Positions 1-13,609 of a stretch of DNA of 64,000 bases are shown in pieces. The stretch is from Rhizopus arrhizus (Eukaryota > Mucoromycota > Mucoromycetes > Mucorales > Rhizopodaceae): the NCBI GenBank assembly GCA_024220505.1, contig JAKZZE010000005.1, positions 186,001 to 250,000 of the forward strand, read 5' to 3'. Each line of letters begins with the position of its first letter. The first letter of the stretch is position 1. The notes beneath the pieces were generated by a model. That model had not been told where the DNA came from. It saw only the letters and a list, made by a program, of their open reading frames with translations, and did not search any database. The translations under genes were made by a program, and so were the position numbers.

Positions 1-239
1 ATTTATTATAATTACATAAGGACCATGCCATTGTAATTTAATAAATTCAAAATAATTATTTTAGATATAAAATAATGGCATAATTGTTCACTAATAAGAT
101 TAGGATTAGAATCTTTAATTTCATAAGAGCTTTCTTAAATTACAAACATTGCTGCTAGCCTGGTTAGCCGGCGTCTTAATTTTCGAATGGCCTAAGTCCC
201 CCTCCCCTTTTTATTTTTTTTTTTTTTATTAATTCTGAC

Positions 240-1754
240 ATGCTTACAGAGAAAGACTTGAAATTAATAAAGTACGACTTGTCCCTCAATAGGATCTTAT
301 CGTATACTCCCCTATCTGCACTACGGAAAACTCTCGCTTTATGGTTTGACGTGCCTGAACTATGTCCAAAAAATAGAACAAGTCGATTAGATAATTATAC
401 TTCAAGTGCAACACATAAAAACAAGAGCGACATGCTAAAAAGAATAACAGAAGTGGATTGGGTAATTAATATGTGTAATGTATACTTGTTCCTAAGCTAA
501 TAATAGAATTTGCAAGATTAGAATGAAGGCTTATATGCCATTCAAGTTGCTCAACTAGAAATGCAATGTAATTTCCCAAGCATAACCTTATAACGTTCGT
601 CTTATACTTTTTTGTTTTATAGCTGTGACATCTAAATTAACAGAAAGAAAATGGAAGATTATTGAAATTGTAAAAAGTGAGTTAATCAATTATACATTAT
701 TCAAAAGATCTTTTTAATAATGATCGATCAGATTCAGGGCAATTAGATCTAACTTTAGACATTAAAACCTTGCAACAACATTTTGATAGTTTTTTATCAA
801 GTTTACAAGATTGTGTAAGTTATGTAATATATCTCTTGTTTTCTCTCTATTCATTATTTCTAGTATGTGTATGCTTACAACAATAAGGAAATGGATACAT
901 ATTGGTTCTATTTAAAGTTTTATACGGATTCACATATTGGTAGTGGTGAACCCATGCGTAGCAAAAGACAGAGCGGGTTTCTTGTTTATTATCCAGAGAC
1001 AGCTTATTTATTGGTTCATTCGAGTTGGGCCAAGGACATGCATGCCTATGTGAGTGAAGCCATCTTGAACGCCTTTTCAGCCGACAAGTTAGTGATACAA
1101 AGAGTAGCTGCTGCACACATCCAGGACCTGACAAAGCAGATCATGAACAAACGATCGTTAGGCGTCTTTAGCCAATTAAGAAATAACCAGACAGATGCCA
1201 ATCCATTGGATATTCGACAAAAGAGACCCAAGGGGTTTGAAGATACATATGTTAGTCCTGGTGAAAAACGAAGACGTATTGTGCCTGTAGATATTGAAGA
1301 AATGAAAGCTCGTTATGAGGCAATTAATAATTACTTTGGACCGGATGAAATCATTAGTTATCGATCGCTAGATATTGAGGCAAGTACAATGGTTTTCCTA
1401 AACTTTCTCTTGTAACTTACATTATTATAGCTGAATCTTCCGCTACAACTTGATGACAACTTTGAATTAGCAGAAGATATGGAGGTGGATGATGAGAATG
1501 AAGAAAATAACGTTCAAATCGATATGAATTTGAAAGGCACAAACGTGGTTGAAGGACTTCGACAAATGGTTTTGGCAGGTACAATCCAGTCGCCACTGCC
1601 ACCTTGGTTAGAAAACGTAGCAGCCTCTGTGGCAAGCAAGATTTATATTAATAAGGATGGTGTCTCAAAAGAAGAATATGAAGAAGACAGTGATAATGAG
1701 AAATATACAATAGAAAGTATAATGGCGGAGCAGCAACAAGAGGAAGAATATTAA
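240..1754 (+). CDS. CHL4: CENP-N/Chl4-like inner kinetochore protein, five exons
   Basis: Likely CENP-N/Chl4/Mis15 subunit of the constitutive centromere-associated network, which links CENP-A nucleosomes to the outer kinetochore. Exons that close in frame are 240-474, 623-676, 732-814, 864-1379 and 1431-1754, giving about 403 residues, the usual fungal size. The N-terminal part has a family-like segment (KTLALWFDVPELCPK); the middle has PETAYLLVHS and a basic linker (GEKRRR); the C-terminal part (VEGLRQMVLAGTIQ) is followed by an acidic tail rich in Glu. The fourth intron begins GCAAGT after GAG and ends TATAG, a GC-AG intron; a GT donor four bases downstream would put a stop just after the junction. 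The start is the first ATG of the open exon after a T-rich leader. The family call rests on recalled motifs and length; exon 2-3 borders are the weakest part. Confidence 0.68.
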
Positions 1755-1952
1755 AAATGATACCCCCTTCAAAATAAAAGGCTTTTTTTTGTATTTTAAG
1801 CTACTATTCGCATTATTCAAATTTTTTTATTTGGTGAAGTAGATCGGTAGGTTTCATTGGTTGTTTTCTCGTATTTTTTTTTTTTTTTTTTTTTTTTGGC
1901 TGTGTTCCAACTGTCCAGCTCTTTTTTTCCCCCTGTTTGTAGAGAAGAAAAA

Positions 1953-2386
1953 ATGTTTATGAAACAAATCACAGAAATTAAAGTTGCTTTAGCTCCTTTC
2001 AACACTGCTTCAAAGTCTTCTCGGTAAAAAAAAAAAGAAAAGAAAAGAAAAAGCGAAAAAAAGGCAACTAAAGATCTACATATGAATTAACAGCTAAATC
2101 TAATAGATTATTTTTAAATCACATCACTACCGACGCATCACGTAAAATCAATCCTACAATTAAAATAGCCACTGATGTCTTGACTGATCCTACTGCAAGC
2201 TCCCGTATTAACGTTGTTTACCGTACGAATTACTGTTACAAAAAAGTCTTTGGCTAATGTTCAAGTATAGGTGATGGGCAAAAGCTTTCTTTAGAAGCAG
2301 ATAAATTGAAAATCAACAATCTCATTCAAGTTGTCAACAAACATGCAAAGAAATTAGAAGAAGTTGAACAGGCCAGCAATTGGTAG
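1953..2386 (+). CDS. MRPL44: Mitochondrial large-subunit ribosomal protein mL53 (Mrpl44 type)
   Basis: Small three-exon gene: 1953-2023, 2074-2222, 2271-2386, with introns of 50 and 48 nt; phases agree and the product is 111 residues. The N-terminus (MFMKQITEIKVALAPFN) and the next block (SNRLFLNHI) match the layout of mL53/Mrpl44, a thioredoxin-fold protein of about 100 residues in the large subunit of the mitochondrial ribosome. The C-terminal block (LEADKLKINNLIQVVNKH, ending EQASNW) is helical and charged. Each exon alone is too short to stand out, so a simple reading-frame scan misses it. It lies 198 bp after the kinetochore gene on the same strand and converges with calcineurin. The identification is by pattern recall. 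Confidence 0.7.
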
Positions 2387-2597
2387 TTTAAAAGAAAGAA
2401 AGAGAGATATATCTACAGTAGAAAACATGAACAGTAATAAGAATAAAAAAAAAAGCCTTTTATTCGATTTGACTTTTATGTGGTATTTGATCTTTTTTAC
2501 TACTAAAATTATGTTTGCATTCCACTTAAAATAGATATGTACTTTATTCAGCTTTTAATAATGTTACAAAAGAATGGTATCAAGACTGTATTTATAT

Positions 2598-4642
<2,045 letters not shown>

Positions 4643-4841
4643 TTTTAGGCAGAGTGGAAAAAAAGGGTGTGATTTTTTCCCTCATAAAAAATATTTCATG
4701 ATTGCAAGTGTAACCATGCTGTCTCTGTATTAATTTATGAACAGCAATTATCATGTGAGATTCAAAGCCATAGTGTTTATAAACTCGAATTTTTTTCCGT
4801 CTTTTTCTAGCTTCTTTTTATTATTGTTATTCTTATTCAAT

Positions 4842-7028
4842 ATGGACACCTATGATGGTATCAAATTATTTTTTAAATCAGTCACTAGCGTATTCTTTAG
4901 AGAAATTAAAGTGAGGCAAGTACATATGTAAAGAGCAAAAGCAGCAAGTTGATGATCTTTTTACTATTAGTGGAACAGAAAATGTACCAATGGATAAACC
5001 CTGTATCTTTATTGTTGCTCCACACGCAAATCAGTAAAAATAATAATAATATGACGCCCTACTGTACATTTTTGCTTATTTCCTCTTTTCTCATTCTATA
5101 GATTTGTAGATCCCGGTTTGGTCATAATCTCTAACCCTCGACGCTTTTCTCCTCTTATGGCCCAATCCTCCTTCAAGAAAAAAATTGTTGGAACAATTGC
5201 TAAATCACTTAAAGCAAGTAAGTAGATATCATTCTATCCACCCATTTAAACTAATCTATCCCTACAGTCCCAGTGATCCGTCCGCAAGATTTAGCAGTCA
5301 AAGGCACTGGTAAACTCGTGTCGGATAAAAAAGAATTTGTATTGAGCGGACAGGATACTCAATTCACTCAACAAGTATCCGCACGAGACGTCATTGTTCT
5401 TTCAAAGACTGTTTCATTTGAAGTCACCGAGGTGATTTCTGATACTCAACTAAAGTTGAAAAAAGAACTGACGGATGAGGCCATCGAGCTTATCAAGAAC
5501 TCGGGTACATATAAAGTGATTCCTCATGTAGATCAAAGTACACTGTACGACAAGGTACATGAAAGATTAAATACAGGTGAATGTATCGTGATCTTTCCTG
5601 AGGGTGGTAGCCATGATAGATCAGAACTACTTCCTTTAAAAGGTAAGCTTTACTCATGTTATTTAATAAAGTATACTAATAGGATGATGAAGCTGGATTT
5701 GCTATCATGGCACTTGGAGCAATGATTGAAAACAAGGATCTTGATATTAAAATTGTTCCAGTTGGATTAAACTATTTCCATCCTCATCGCTTTAGATCAC
5801 GCGCTGTTATATCCTATGGCGCGCCTATCTCTATCAAACCAGAATGGGTAGAAGCTTACGGTCAAGGAGGAACGGCTAAACGTGAGGCGATTGCTGCTCT
5901 TTTGGAGGCTGGCTATGATGGTCTCAAGAGCGTCACGGTGAATGCACCAAACTATAATGTGTTGATGGTACGTGTACAAGTTAATTTTGAAATTTGGGAT
6001 GATTGATGAATGAAATAGACTATTGCTGCTGCTCGTCGGTTGTATAAACCTGCTGCAGAACATAGATTGAAGATAGATCAAGTTGTTGAACTCAATCGCA
6101 GATTCTTACTCGGCTACAAATATTTTGAAAAAGATCCTCGATTGGTCGATTTGGCGGAACGTATCAAGGCTTACAATAACACATTAAAATACTTTGGCCT
6201 TCGAGATCATCAGGTTGCTAGAACACAAACAGCTGCTTACTCTGCTGCTCCTGTCTTGATTTCGCGTCTTTTAAAAATCTTTTTTTTAGCACTCTTTGGT
6301 TTTCCTTCGTAAGTCACTGCTCTCTTTTTCTCTCTCTCTCTCTCTCTCTTTCTGTCTTTGCTGACTGCTTTATAGTATCATCATCAATTCACCCTTGATT
6401 ATTTTAATTTCGTTTATCAGTCAGAGGAAGCAAGAAGGTAAAAGGAAAAGGAGTAAAGAGGTACGATATTTACTTTTTTATAGAGGCACTTGCTGGTTCT
6501 TCGGTCAAGATCGCTGCTCGTGATGTATTGGCCACTTGGAAGATTTTGGTTGCCCTGGTCGGCACACCTGCTCTTTATGGATTTTACTCGTTTATCTTGT
6601 TTAGTTATCTTTATTATCAAGGATATCAACACTCCTTTTCACTTTCATTAGGTGTTTGGGTCATACTACCATTTGTTCAATATGCTTGTGTGCTTTTACT
6701 TGAAAGTAGTGTTGACATCTATCGATCGTTGAAACCACTCTATCTGTCCTTGAGCAATCCAGACGGAGCAGCTGAATTGCGAAAGATGAGGGAGAGCTTA
6801 TCTGAAACGATCACTCAGTTCGTGGACGAGAACGGCAGTACAGCACTTTCAGATTTTGACAGACACAAGTTTGATGCGATGGAGTTACATGAAAAGGTCG
6901 AATCAAGAAGTATTTTGCGCAACTTGAACTTGAGTGCGACAAACATTCAAAAATGGCTGGATGATAAGCAAATATTTAATTTTTCAACAACTTCTTCTGC
7001 AGCAACTTCAGACGCAGAGGAAGAATAA
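4842..7028 (+). CDS. SCT1: Glycerol-3-phosphate / dihydroxyacetone-phosphate acyltransferase (Sct1/Gpt2 family)
   Basis: Catalyses the first acylation of glycerolipid synthesis in the ER. Exons that keep phase: 4842-4910, 4945-5033, 5102-5217, 5268-5642, 5693-5967, 6019-6308, 6376-6437, 6484-7028; 606 residues. PlsC-type blocks are clear: APHANQFVDP carries a histidine in the position of block I, with Asn in place of the HX4D aspartate as in fungal Sct1/Gpt2 proteins; IVIFPEGGSHDR is the glycerol-phosphate binding block; and VPVGLNYFHPHRF follows. The long insert between blocks I and III (GTGKLVSDKKEF onward) is typical of the fungal family. Hydrophobic segments near 6260-6310, 6380-6430 and 6540-6720 indicate C-terminal membrane spans. 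The acidic tail ends in DAEEE. The first intron would be only 34 nt and is the least certain junction. SCT1 and GPT2 cannot be told apart here. Confidence 0.9.
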
Positions 7029-8391
7029 AATGATGTGTGTAATGCTTTTGTATTTCTCGCAAGACATGATTTATAAATAAGAAGGTGCTATAAAATTATC
7101 TGTGAGAAAATAAGATTCGACAAGTCTATTGAAATGATACAAGCATGAGATAATTGCTGTGTGTATTTAGATGGAGCTTAAAATAAGAATCTACGTCAAA
7201 TCTATTCTCTTTTATATTCAAAAAGCAGTTTGTATATCAAAGGATAGTGATAAGGCAAAAAGTTGATAAGAGCTTATTAGGAATACTGTGGATACAATTA
7301 GTATAAACTATCCTAAAGAGACTTAACTTGATACAATTCCATTCAGAATGATTCAAAATAGCATTCAAAGCTTATCATTTGCATTTTTTTTTTTCTTCTT
7401 ATTTATGCTGATTGGCTGTTTAGATTATCGCCACTGGGCGCTATTTTTTTTTTTTTTTTGAATTCGAGTGCGTCATCTGAACTTTATTTCTTCAAAAATG
7501 GTAAAAATGAGTTAACAAAAAATGGTGTTTAAATGTAAAGTTAGCTCAAGAGGTTGACGTGTTTATTATTAATTATCATTCAGGAATTTCTTTTTGACTG
7601 TTTAGATTGTTATTAACGCGCACTAAACCAAGGTGCACAGCTTCATGTCTCGTCTGCACTTAATGACGCGTGTAGAGAGTGATTTGTAAAAATTGAAAAC
7701 AAATACTTAAAGGAGAATAAATAGGATGTGTTGTAATGTTGAATAAATGCCTCAGTTATAAAATATCAGGACAAGGATGAGCACAAGGAGATGATGAAGA
7801 TAACAAGAAGAGAGAGAGAGAGAGAGAGAGTTGCATAAAGATAATAAATGATTGGATGATGAGTTTTATTATAATCGTATGATTCTTTAAGATTATTCTT
7901 AGTCAGGTTCTATTCACAAGTATAAAAGAAAGCTCAAGATGAAATTCAAATGGGTTTAATATGAAACGAAATGAATTGAAGGCCATCCATTCATTTAGAA
8001 TTAAAAATAAAGATGGTTGTTAGCATGAATATACCAGATTTAAAGAATAGTTTGTCTTACGGAGATTTCATTTTGTAATGAAAATGACTAATATGTGTAA
8101 TAGACCTTATGAATTCATCCTAATTTAAACATGTATAATTTTAATAGTTGGTTGCTTGTTCATTTAATAAATAATACTTGATTAAATAACAATTAGAAAT
8201 CTGTCTTACCTTATTCAAATAGTGTGAGAGAGGCACATGCAATCTAAACAAATAATAATAATAAACTTTCCCACTCCACTCTGTACCAAACCACCTGATT
8301 TCTTGATGTACCTTTTCTTGTGTGCGTGTATAAAAACATTTAATTTTAGACTTTTTTTTTTCTTCTTCTTCTTCTTCAACTTATTCTTACA
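7029..8391. other. Intergenic region, no gene recognised
   Basis: About 1.36 kb of AT-rich DNA between the acyltransferase and fumarate reductase. It holds homopolymer T runs near 7385 and 7443, a GA dinucleotide repeat at 7809-7830, and in its last 60 bases a TATAAAA (8329-8335) followed by a pyrimidine tract, which look like the promoter and leader of the next gene. No reading frame with family character was seen. Confidence 0.6.
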
Positions 8392-10316
8392 ATGTCTTCA
8401 CTTAATAATCAAATCATTGTTGTCGGTGGTGGATTATCTGGTCTTTCCGCAGCTCATACTGTCATTGAACAAGGCGGTAATGTTCTGCTGTTGGATAAGA
8501 ATCCATTCTTTGGGTAAGAATACAAGATGAAAAGGTAGAGACTGAATTATTTCTTAGAGGAAATTCAACCAAAGCCACCTCAGGCATCAATGGTGCCTTG
8601 ACACGTACCCAGATTTCACTCGACATCAAGGATTCTGTTGAACAATTCTACCAAGACACCCTGAAATCTGCACGTGACTTGGCCCGTCCTGACTTGATTC
8701 GTGTTCTCACCGGTCGTTCTGCCTCTGCTGTCGAGTGGCTTCAGGACAAGTTCACCTTGGACCTCTCTCTTGTCTCTCGACTCGGTGGACACTCCTTTCC
8801 TCGTACTCACCGTGGTAAGGAGCAATTTCCGGGTATGACGATCACCTATGCTTTGATGGAAGGATTTGAGGAATTGGCTGTGAAGCAACCTGAACGTGCA
8901 AAGATCATCAAGAGAGCCAAGGTGGATAATTTGATCAAGGATGACCAAGGAAACATCATTGGTGTAGAATATGTCTTGGTCGGTAAGGGTTCAGATGGTC
9001 AGATTCATAAAGAATATGGACCGGTCATCTTGGCCACAGGTGGTTATGCTGCCGATTTCACCGAAGATAAATCCTTGTTGAAGAAGCATCGTCCAGAACT
9101 TTATGGTTTATCTACCACAAATGGTGATCACTGTACAGGAGATGGTATCAAGATGGCCTCTGCTGCTGGTGCGAGCACAATCGATCTTGAAAAGGTACAG
9201 GTACATCCAACAGGTCTTGTGGATCCTAAGGAACCTGATGCCAAGGTCAAGTTCTTGGCTGCTGAAGCCCTTCGTGGCTGTGGTGGTCTCTTGCTGGACG
9301 CGGACGGTAACAGGTTCTGTGATGAGCTGGGTCACCGTGATTATGTGACAGGGATGATGAACAAAAACAAGTTTCCCATCCGTCTCGTTCTCAACACAGC
9401 TGCCTCTAAAGAAATCGAATGGCACTGCCGTCACTATGCCGGTCGCGGTTTGATGAAGAAGTTTGAAAACGGTGAAGAGTTGGCAAAGGAAATGGGTATC
9501 TCCCCAAAGAACTTGGAAGAGACATTCAATACGTACAATGCCATTGCTGAGGGTAAGATCAAAGATCCTTGGGGCAAACGTTTCTTTCACAATGTACCCA
9601 TCAAGATGACCGATTACTTTTATGTGGCTCTTATGCAACCTGTCCTTCACTATACCATGGGTGGTGTCGAGATCACTCCAGATGCCGAGATCAAGTCCAC
9701 TCAGGGTACGCCTATCCCTGGTTTATTCGCCACGGGTGAAATGTGCGGTGGTGTTCACGGTGCCAATCGTCTGGGTGGATCATCTCTCTTGGGTTGTGTT
9801 GTCTTTGGTCGTGTCGCGGGTCAGACAGCTTCTCGGTACTTGTTTTCTAAATTGATCAACAACACTCAGGTAGCTCAACAACGTTTGGGTGCTATCGGTC
9901 AACATCTGAATGGTGGTCTGGGTATCAACATTCAAGTGAACCCAAACAACACTGTCAGTTTGGAAATCGCTTTACCTCAAGCAGCCACCAGCAGTCAAAG
10001 CACCAGTGGATCAGTAGAGACATCAGCTGTAGAAACCAAAAAGGAGGAAGAAGTAAAGAAAGCGGATGAGCCAAAAAAGATGAAGGAATACACACTTGCT
10101 GATGTGGGAAAACATAATAAAGCGGATGATTGCTGGGTTGTAGTTAATGGTCAAGTGTTGGATGTAACCGATTTCCTTGCTGATCATCCAGGTGGAAAGA
10201 AAGCAATCATGATTTATGCTGGACGTGACGCTACAGAAGAATTCAATATGATGCATAAGCCTGATGTGGTAGAAAAGTATGCACCCTATGCTATTATTGG
10301 TACACTTAAAAAATAA
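8392..10316 (+). CDS. OSM1: Soluble fumarate reductase (Osm1/Frd1 type) fused to a C-terminal cytochrome b5 domain
   Basis: FAD-dependent reduction of fumarate to succinate, used to reoxidise reduced flavins under low oxygen. Two exons, 8392-8513 and 8558-10316, 626 residues. The N-terminus is a Rossmann FAD fold (VVGGGLSGLSAA) followed by GNSTKATSGINGA. Flavoprotein-subunit motifs follow: VQVHPTG, LHYTMGGV, GLFATGEMCGGVHGANRLGG and SSLLGCVVFGR. A linker rich in Ser, Lys and Glu leads to a cytochrome b5 domain of about 75 residues (YTLADVGKHN, heme motif DHPGGKKAI, FNMMHKPDVVEKYAPYAIIG). There is no obvious signal peptide or mitochondrial presequence, so a cytosolic location is inferred. Fused b5 domains are known in fungal and protist relatives. 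Codon use is C-rich and regular, suggesting strong expression. Confidence 0.95.
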
Positions 10317-11843
10317 GTTTTATTTACATAAACAAGTATTGTTTACAATCAATTTAATGATTTTCCCCTTCCTCTTTTATAAAAGTAAGCATCATCAGAT
10401 AGACTGAATGATTTTAAAAGGAATAAATAAGCCTCTGTTCATTTCTATAAACATGTCGCGTAGTGTAGTACAGTGTACTACATGGCTACAAAGAAAGATC
10501 AACGCTATTCACATTTGTACACTTTTAACATAAATGTTGATCTTATTCAATAAGAAATTGCCGAGAGAGAGAGAGAGAAATAGGAGGGGAGTTAAAAAGA
10601 TCTTTTGTAGCTCGTGTCCATTCTCCCCTTGTTCTATTTCACATTTTAGTTGTCTAGTTTATATAAAAAAAGATCAGCCTGAATAGTTTAAATTCCAAAG
10701 ATAGAAAAAAAAAAACCCCCATAAAAAAAAAAACTCGAATGCTTTTACATCATCTTTTGTTTCATTCTTTTACATCAAATCAGAGACAGAGATTGTCCTA
10801 TAAAAGGGCTATCTGAATAAATCAAGATTAAACTTGTATCGATTGAAAGTTTCTTAAACTGAGCTTTAACATTTACTGTAGACACAAGAACGTGCAAACG
10901 AAACTCAATATGAAAGGAAGAAAAAGAGAGAAAGAGAGAAAGAGGGTGAATGAGGTTACAGGAACACAAGGAGTTCATGTTTGATCAAATATACTTTAAT
11001 CAAAGTGATAATGAATTGTAATCTCTGTGGATTATAAAGCCAAATAGAAAAAAAAAAAATTCAACTTTTCAAATGAGACAAAACATTTCTTTTTTTTTTT
11101 TTTTTCCAAAAGTTCAAATTGTGCAACTTTCCAAATTGAATAGCGCTGAGTATAAGATGAAAACAGTTTCAAAATTGTTATTTATCAAAAGCACGAGGGA
11201 AGATAGGTTACATGCCTCAGACGATAAATGACCATTTAGCATATTCTCTCTCTCTCTCTCTCTCTCTCTTTCTTACTAGTTCAATAAAAGAATAAGAAAG
11301 AAGAATAGATGAAGAAGAAGGTTGATAAAGTCAAAGAAGCTTTTGATTTGAGATAAAGACGAATAAAAGAAATAAAAATGAAAAATAAATAAAAATGAGA
11401 TATAAATTACATTAAAAATAAATATAAAAATGACTTAAGAGGTAAATTTAGCCAAGTAAAGATAATTAGAGAATGATAGACATTGTAAAATATTGAGAAG
11501 GCATGCTTTTTGTATTCTATTTTTGGAGAAAATAAAAGCCTTGACCTCATCTAAATGATGTGTAACAAGTTATTAATCCCAGGGATAAATTTATATTTTT
11601 CTCTTGGCAATTTCTATATAAAGTAAAATTGTTTGCATCCAAATGTAAATAATTTATCTTTAAATGGTATTAAAATCTCTAATTTTGAGTAATAAAATTT
11701 TTTTTATCTCAGTTCAAATTGAACTTGTGCTTTAAAAGTAAAGGTCGTGTGTGTACAAAGTTGAAAAAAAAAAAAAAATATGAATTCTCTCTCTCTCTTT
11801 TCTTATTTTTATTTTTTCTTCAACCTTTCTTTTTATATTAAAT
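10317..11843. other. Intergenic region with microsatellites
   Basis: About 1.5 kb with no recognised gene. It contains a GA repeat (10563-10578), a CT repeat (about 11245-11270), several A and T runs (10706-10735, 11048-11060, 11091-11106, 11764-11778) and another CT stretch near 11788. The long distance to the velvet start suggests an extended regulatory region or long leader, as is common for developmental regulators, but no specific site was identified. Confidence 0.5.
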
Positions 11844-13265
11844 ATGAACAATACAAGTTGCACTTATAGATTTATAGAAAGCTCAATAGCCGATATCTCT
11901 GAAAGAATGTAAATACACATTTAAAAAAGAAAACCCGAATTAAATTCTTTTTTAAATAGTCATTGTAATCTCATTGTCAGACAACAGCCTGAAAGAGCAA
12001 AAGTGAGTCTTGTCAATGAAAGAGGTAGAAATCATTTCCTTTTTTTTTTTTTTTTTTTATATTCATTTTAGATAATAGACAGACGTCCTATTGAACCACC
12101 ACCCATATTACAATTACGTTGGGATCATGCTACAGAAGAAGAACTAAAGTAAGCATAGTGTAACCATCTCTTTCCTTCTTTAACCAAAAGAATAATAGAA
12201 AATGCCTTCAGAGCCCATTTTATTTTATGGTAGCAAACCTTGTTACCGAACAAGATCCTGAAATCTTACTGTTACCAACACAGGATTATCTGTCCGGTTC
12301 CACTGTGTCATCTTTACACCGTCTTTGTGATCTTGATAATTCGGGTAAATTTTTTTGCTTTTTTTTACCTTTTTTATATCATTCATCCATTTTTATAATA
12401 GATGCTGGCTTTTTTGTATTTGGTGACCTGAATGTGAAAAAGGAAGGGAATTTTAGATTACAATTTAGTCTTTTTGAAATTGTAGAGTAAAGTATCTTGA
12501 ATAATTCACTTCTTTTATCTTATTCATCCTTATTTAAATTAGTGGACAAGTAGAAAACCGTAAAATAGTGTATTCCAATCCATTCACTGTTTATCTGCCA
12601 AAGCACTTTCCTGGACCATTAGAAGCCACGTTTTTGTCTAGAGCCTTTTCTGATCAAGGCGTAAAAATGAAAATTCGTAAAGAACACAGGATTCAGTGGT
12701 ATGTCACTCTCTTTTTTTTTTATCCATAATTCATACTCATCCTTTTATTAGCCGAAAAAGGAAAAATACAGGCGATTCAAAAAGCTCAACAAAGCCTCCA
12801 CCAAAGCGATCCAGTCTCACCATTTCTTCTTCTCCACCTTCTTATGCTCATCCTTCCTCCAATTCATCTGATGTCTTCTTTGGTCGGTGGCAGGCAACCA
12901 CCCGAATCCCCGAAAAGCCGCACCAGTCGGTATCTTTGGATAAACACAACTTTCAGCATACATTTCCTAGTCCTGAAAGTACGGCAACTTACAGTCCATT
13001 TGTTCATCACCGCAAGGACGCAATCGAACCCGACGCTTATAGTTCAGCTGCTTCTTCACCTCAGCTGAGCCTTCATGACACACAACCAAGGTTACCTACA
13101 CCACCAGCTATGGTTGTAGACCATCAAGATGATCACTGGGGTGTGCGATTACCACCTTTACGTGCCATCATGAACGATGACTATAAAAACACACTTTCCA
13201 CTTCCCTCATCCTTCCTCCTCCGATCGCCTCAAAATATCTGATCGAACCTTATTCGCGTTATTGA
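11844..13265 (+). CDS. Velvet-domain regulator, VosA/VelC-like, seven exons
   Basis: Velvet proteins are fungal DNA-binding regulators of sporulation, morphogenesis and secondary metabolism. Exons 11844-11908, 11960-12002, 12072-12148, 12199-12344, 12402-12486, 12543-12698 and 12752-13265 join in phase to 361 residues. The N-terminus is short, then the velvet domain: [72 protein letters not shown], and [19 protein letters not shown] at its end. The last two blocks resemble VosA more than VeA. A basic segment ([16 protein letters not shown]) could be a nuclear signal. The C-terminal part is rich in Ser and Pro and contains RLPPLRAI, like the LPPLR motif of VosA/VelC. Mucorales have several velvet genes, so no symbol is assigned. 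Confidence 0.9.
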
Positions 13266-13572
13266 TTGTGATTTCCTTTGTATATTTATTGTAAAGTCTC
13301 CTTCCTCTTCATGTTCTCTATTCACTCCTTCTCATTCTGTATGTTCTTATGTCATTCATGTATCCTTTTCTTCCCTTATATAAAATTGTACAACTGCACT
13401 TTCTTGTTTAAGCAAAAATATGATTTCCACTGTCTTTTTTTATCTTGGTTCCCTTGACAAATTATTCATAATTGGCATCAATGCTTAATACAGAGGAAAT
13501 ATCACATTAAACATAAAAAAAAAACTTGTAGGAAGCAAGAAATATAAAAAAGAGTGTTTAATTAAGCCAAGG

Positions 13573-13609
<37 letters not shown>

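Noticed and set aside
7809..7830. GA and CT dinucleotide repeats (also 10563, 11245, 18023) as possible CRISPR-like or satellite arrays
   Set aside because: They are simple microsatellites without unit plus spacer structure, common in this genome.
9108..9650. A 180-residue minus-strand frame opposite the fumarate reductase
   Set aside because: It is a shadow of the regular, C-rich codon use of the coding strand and has no motif.
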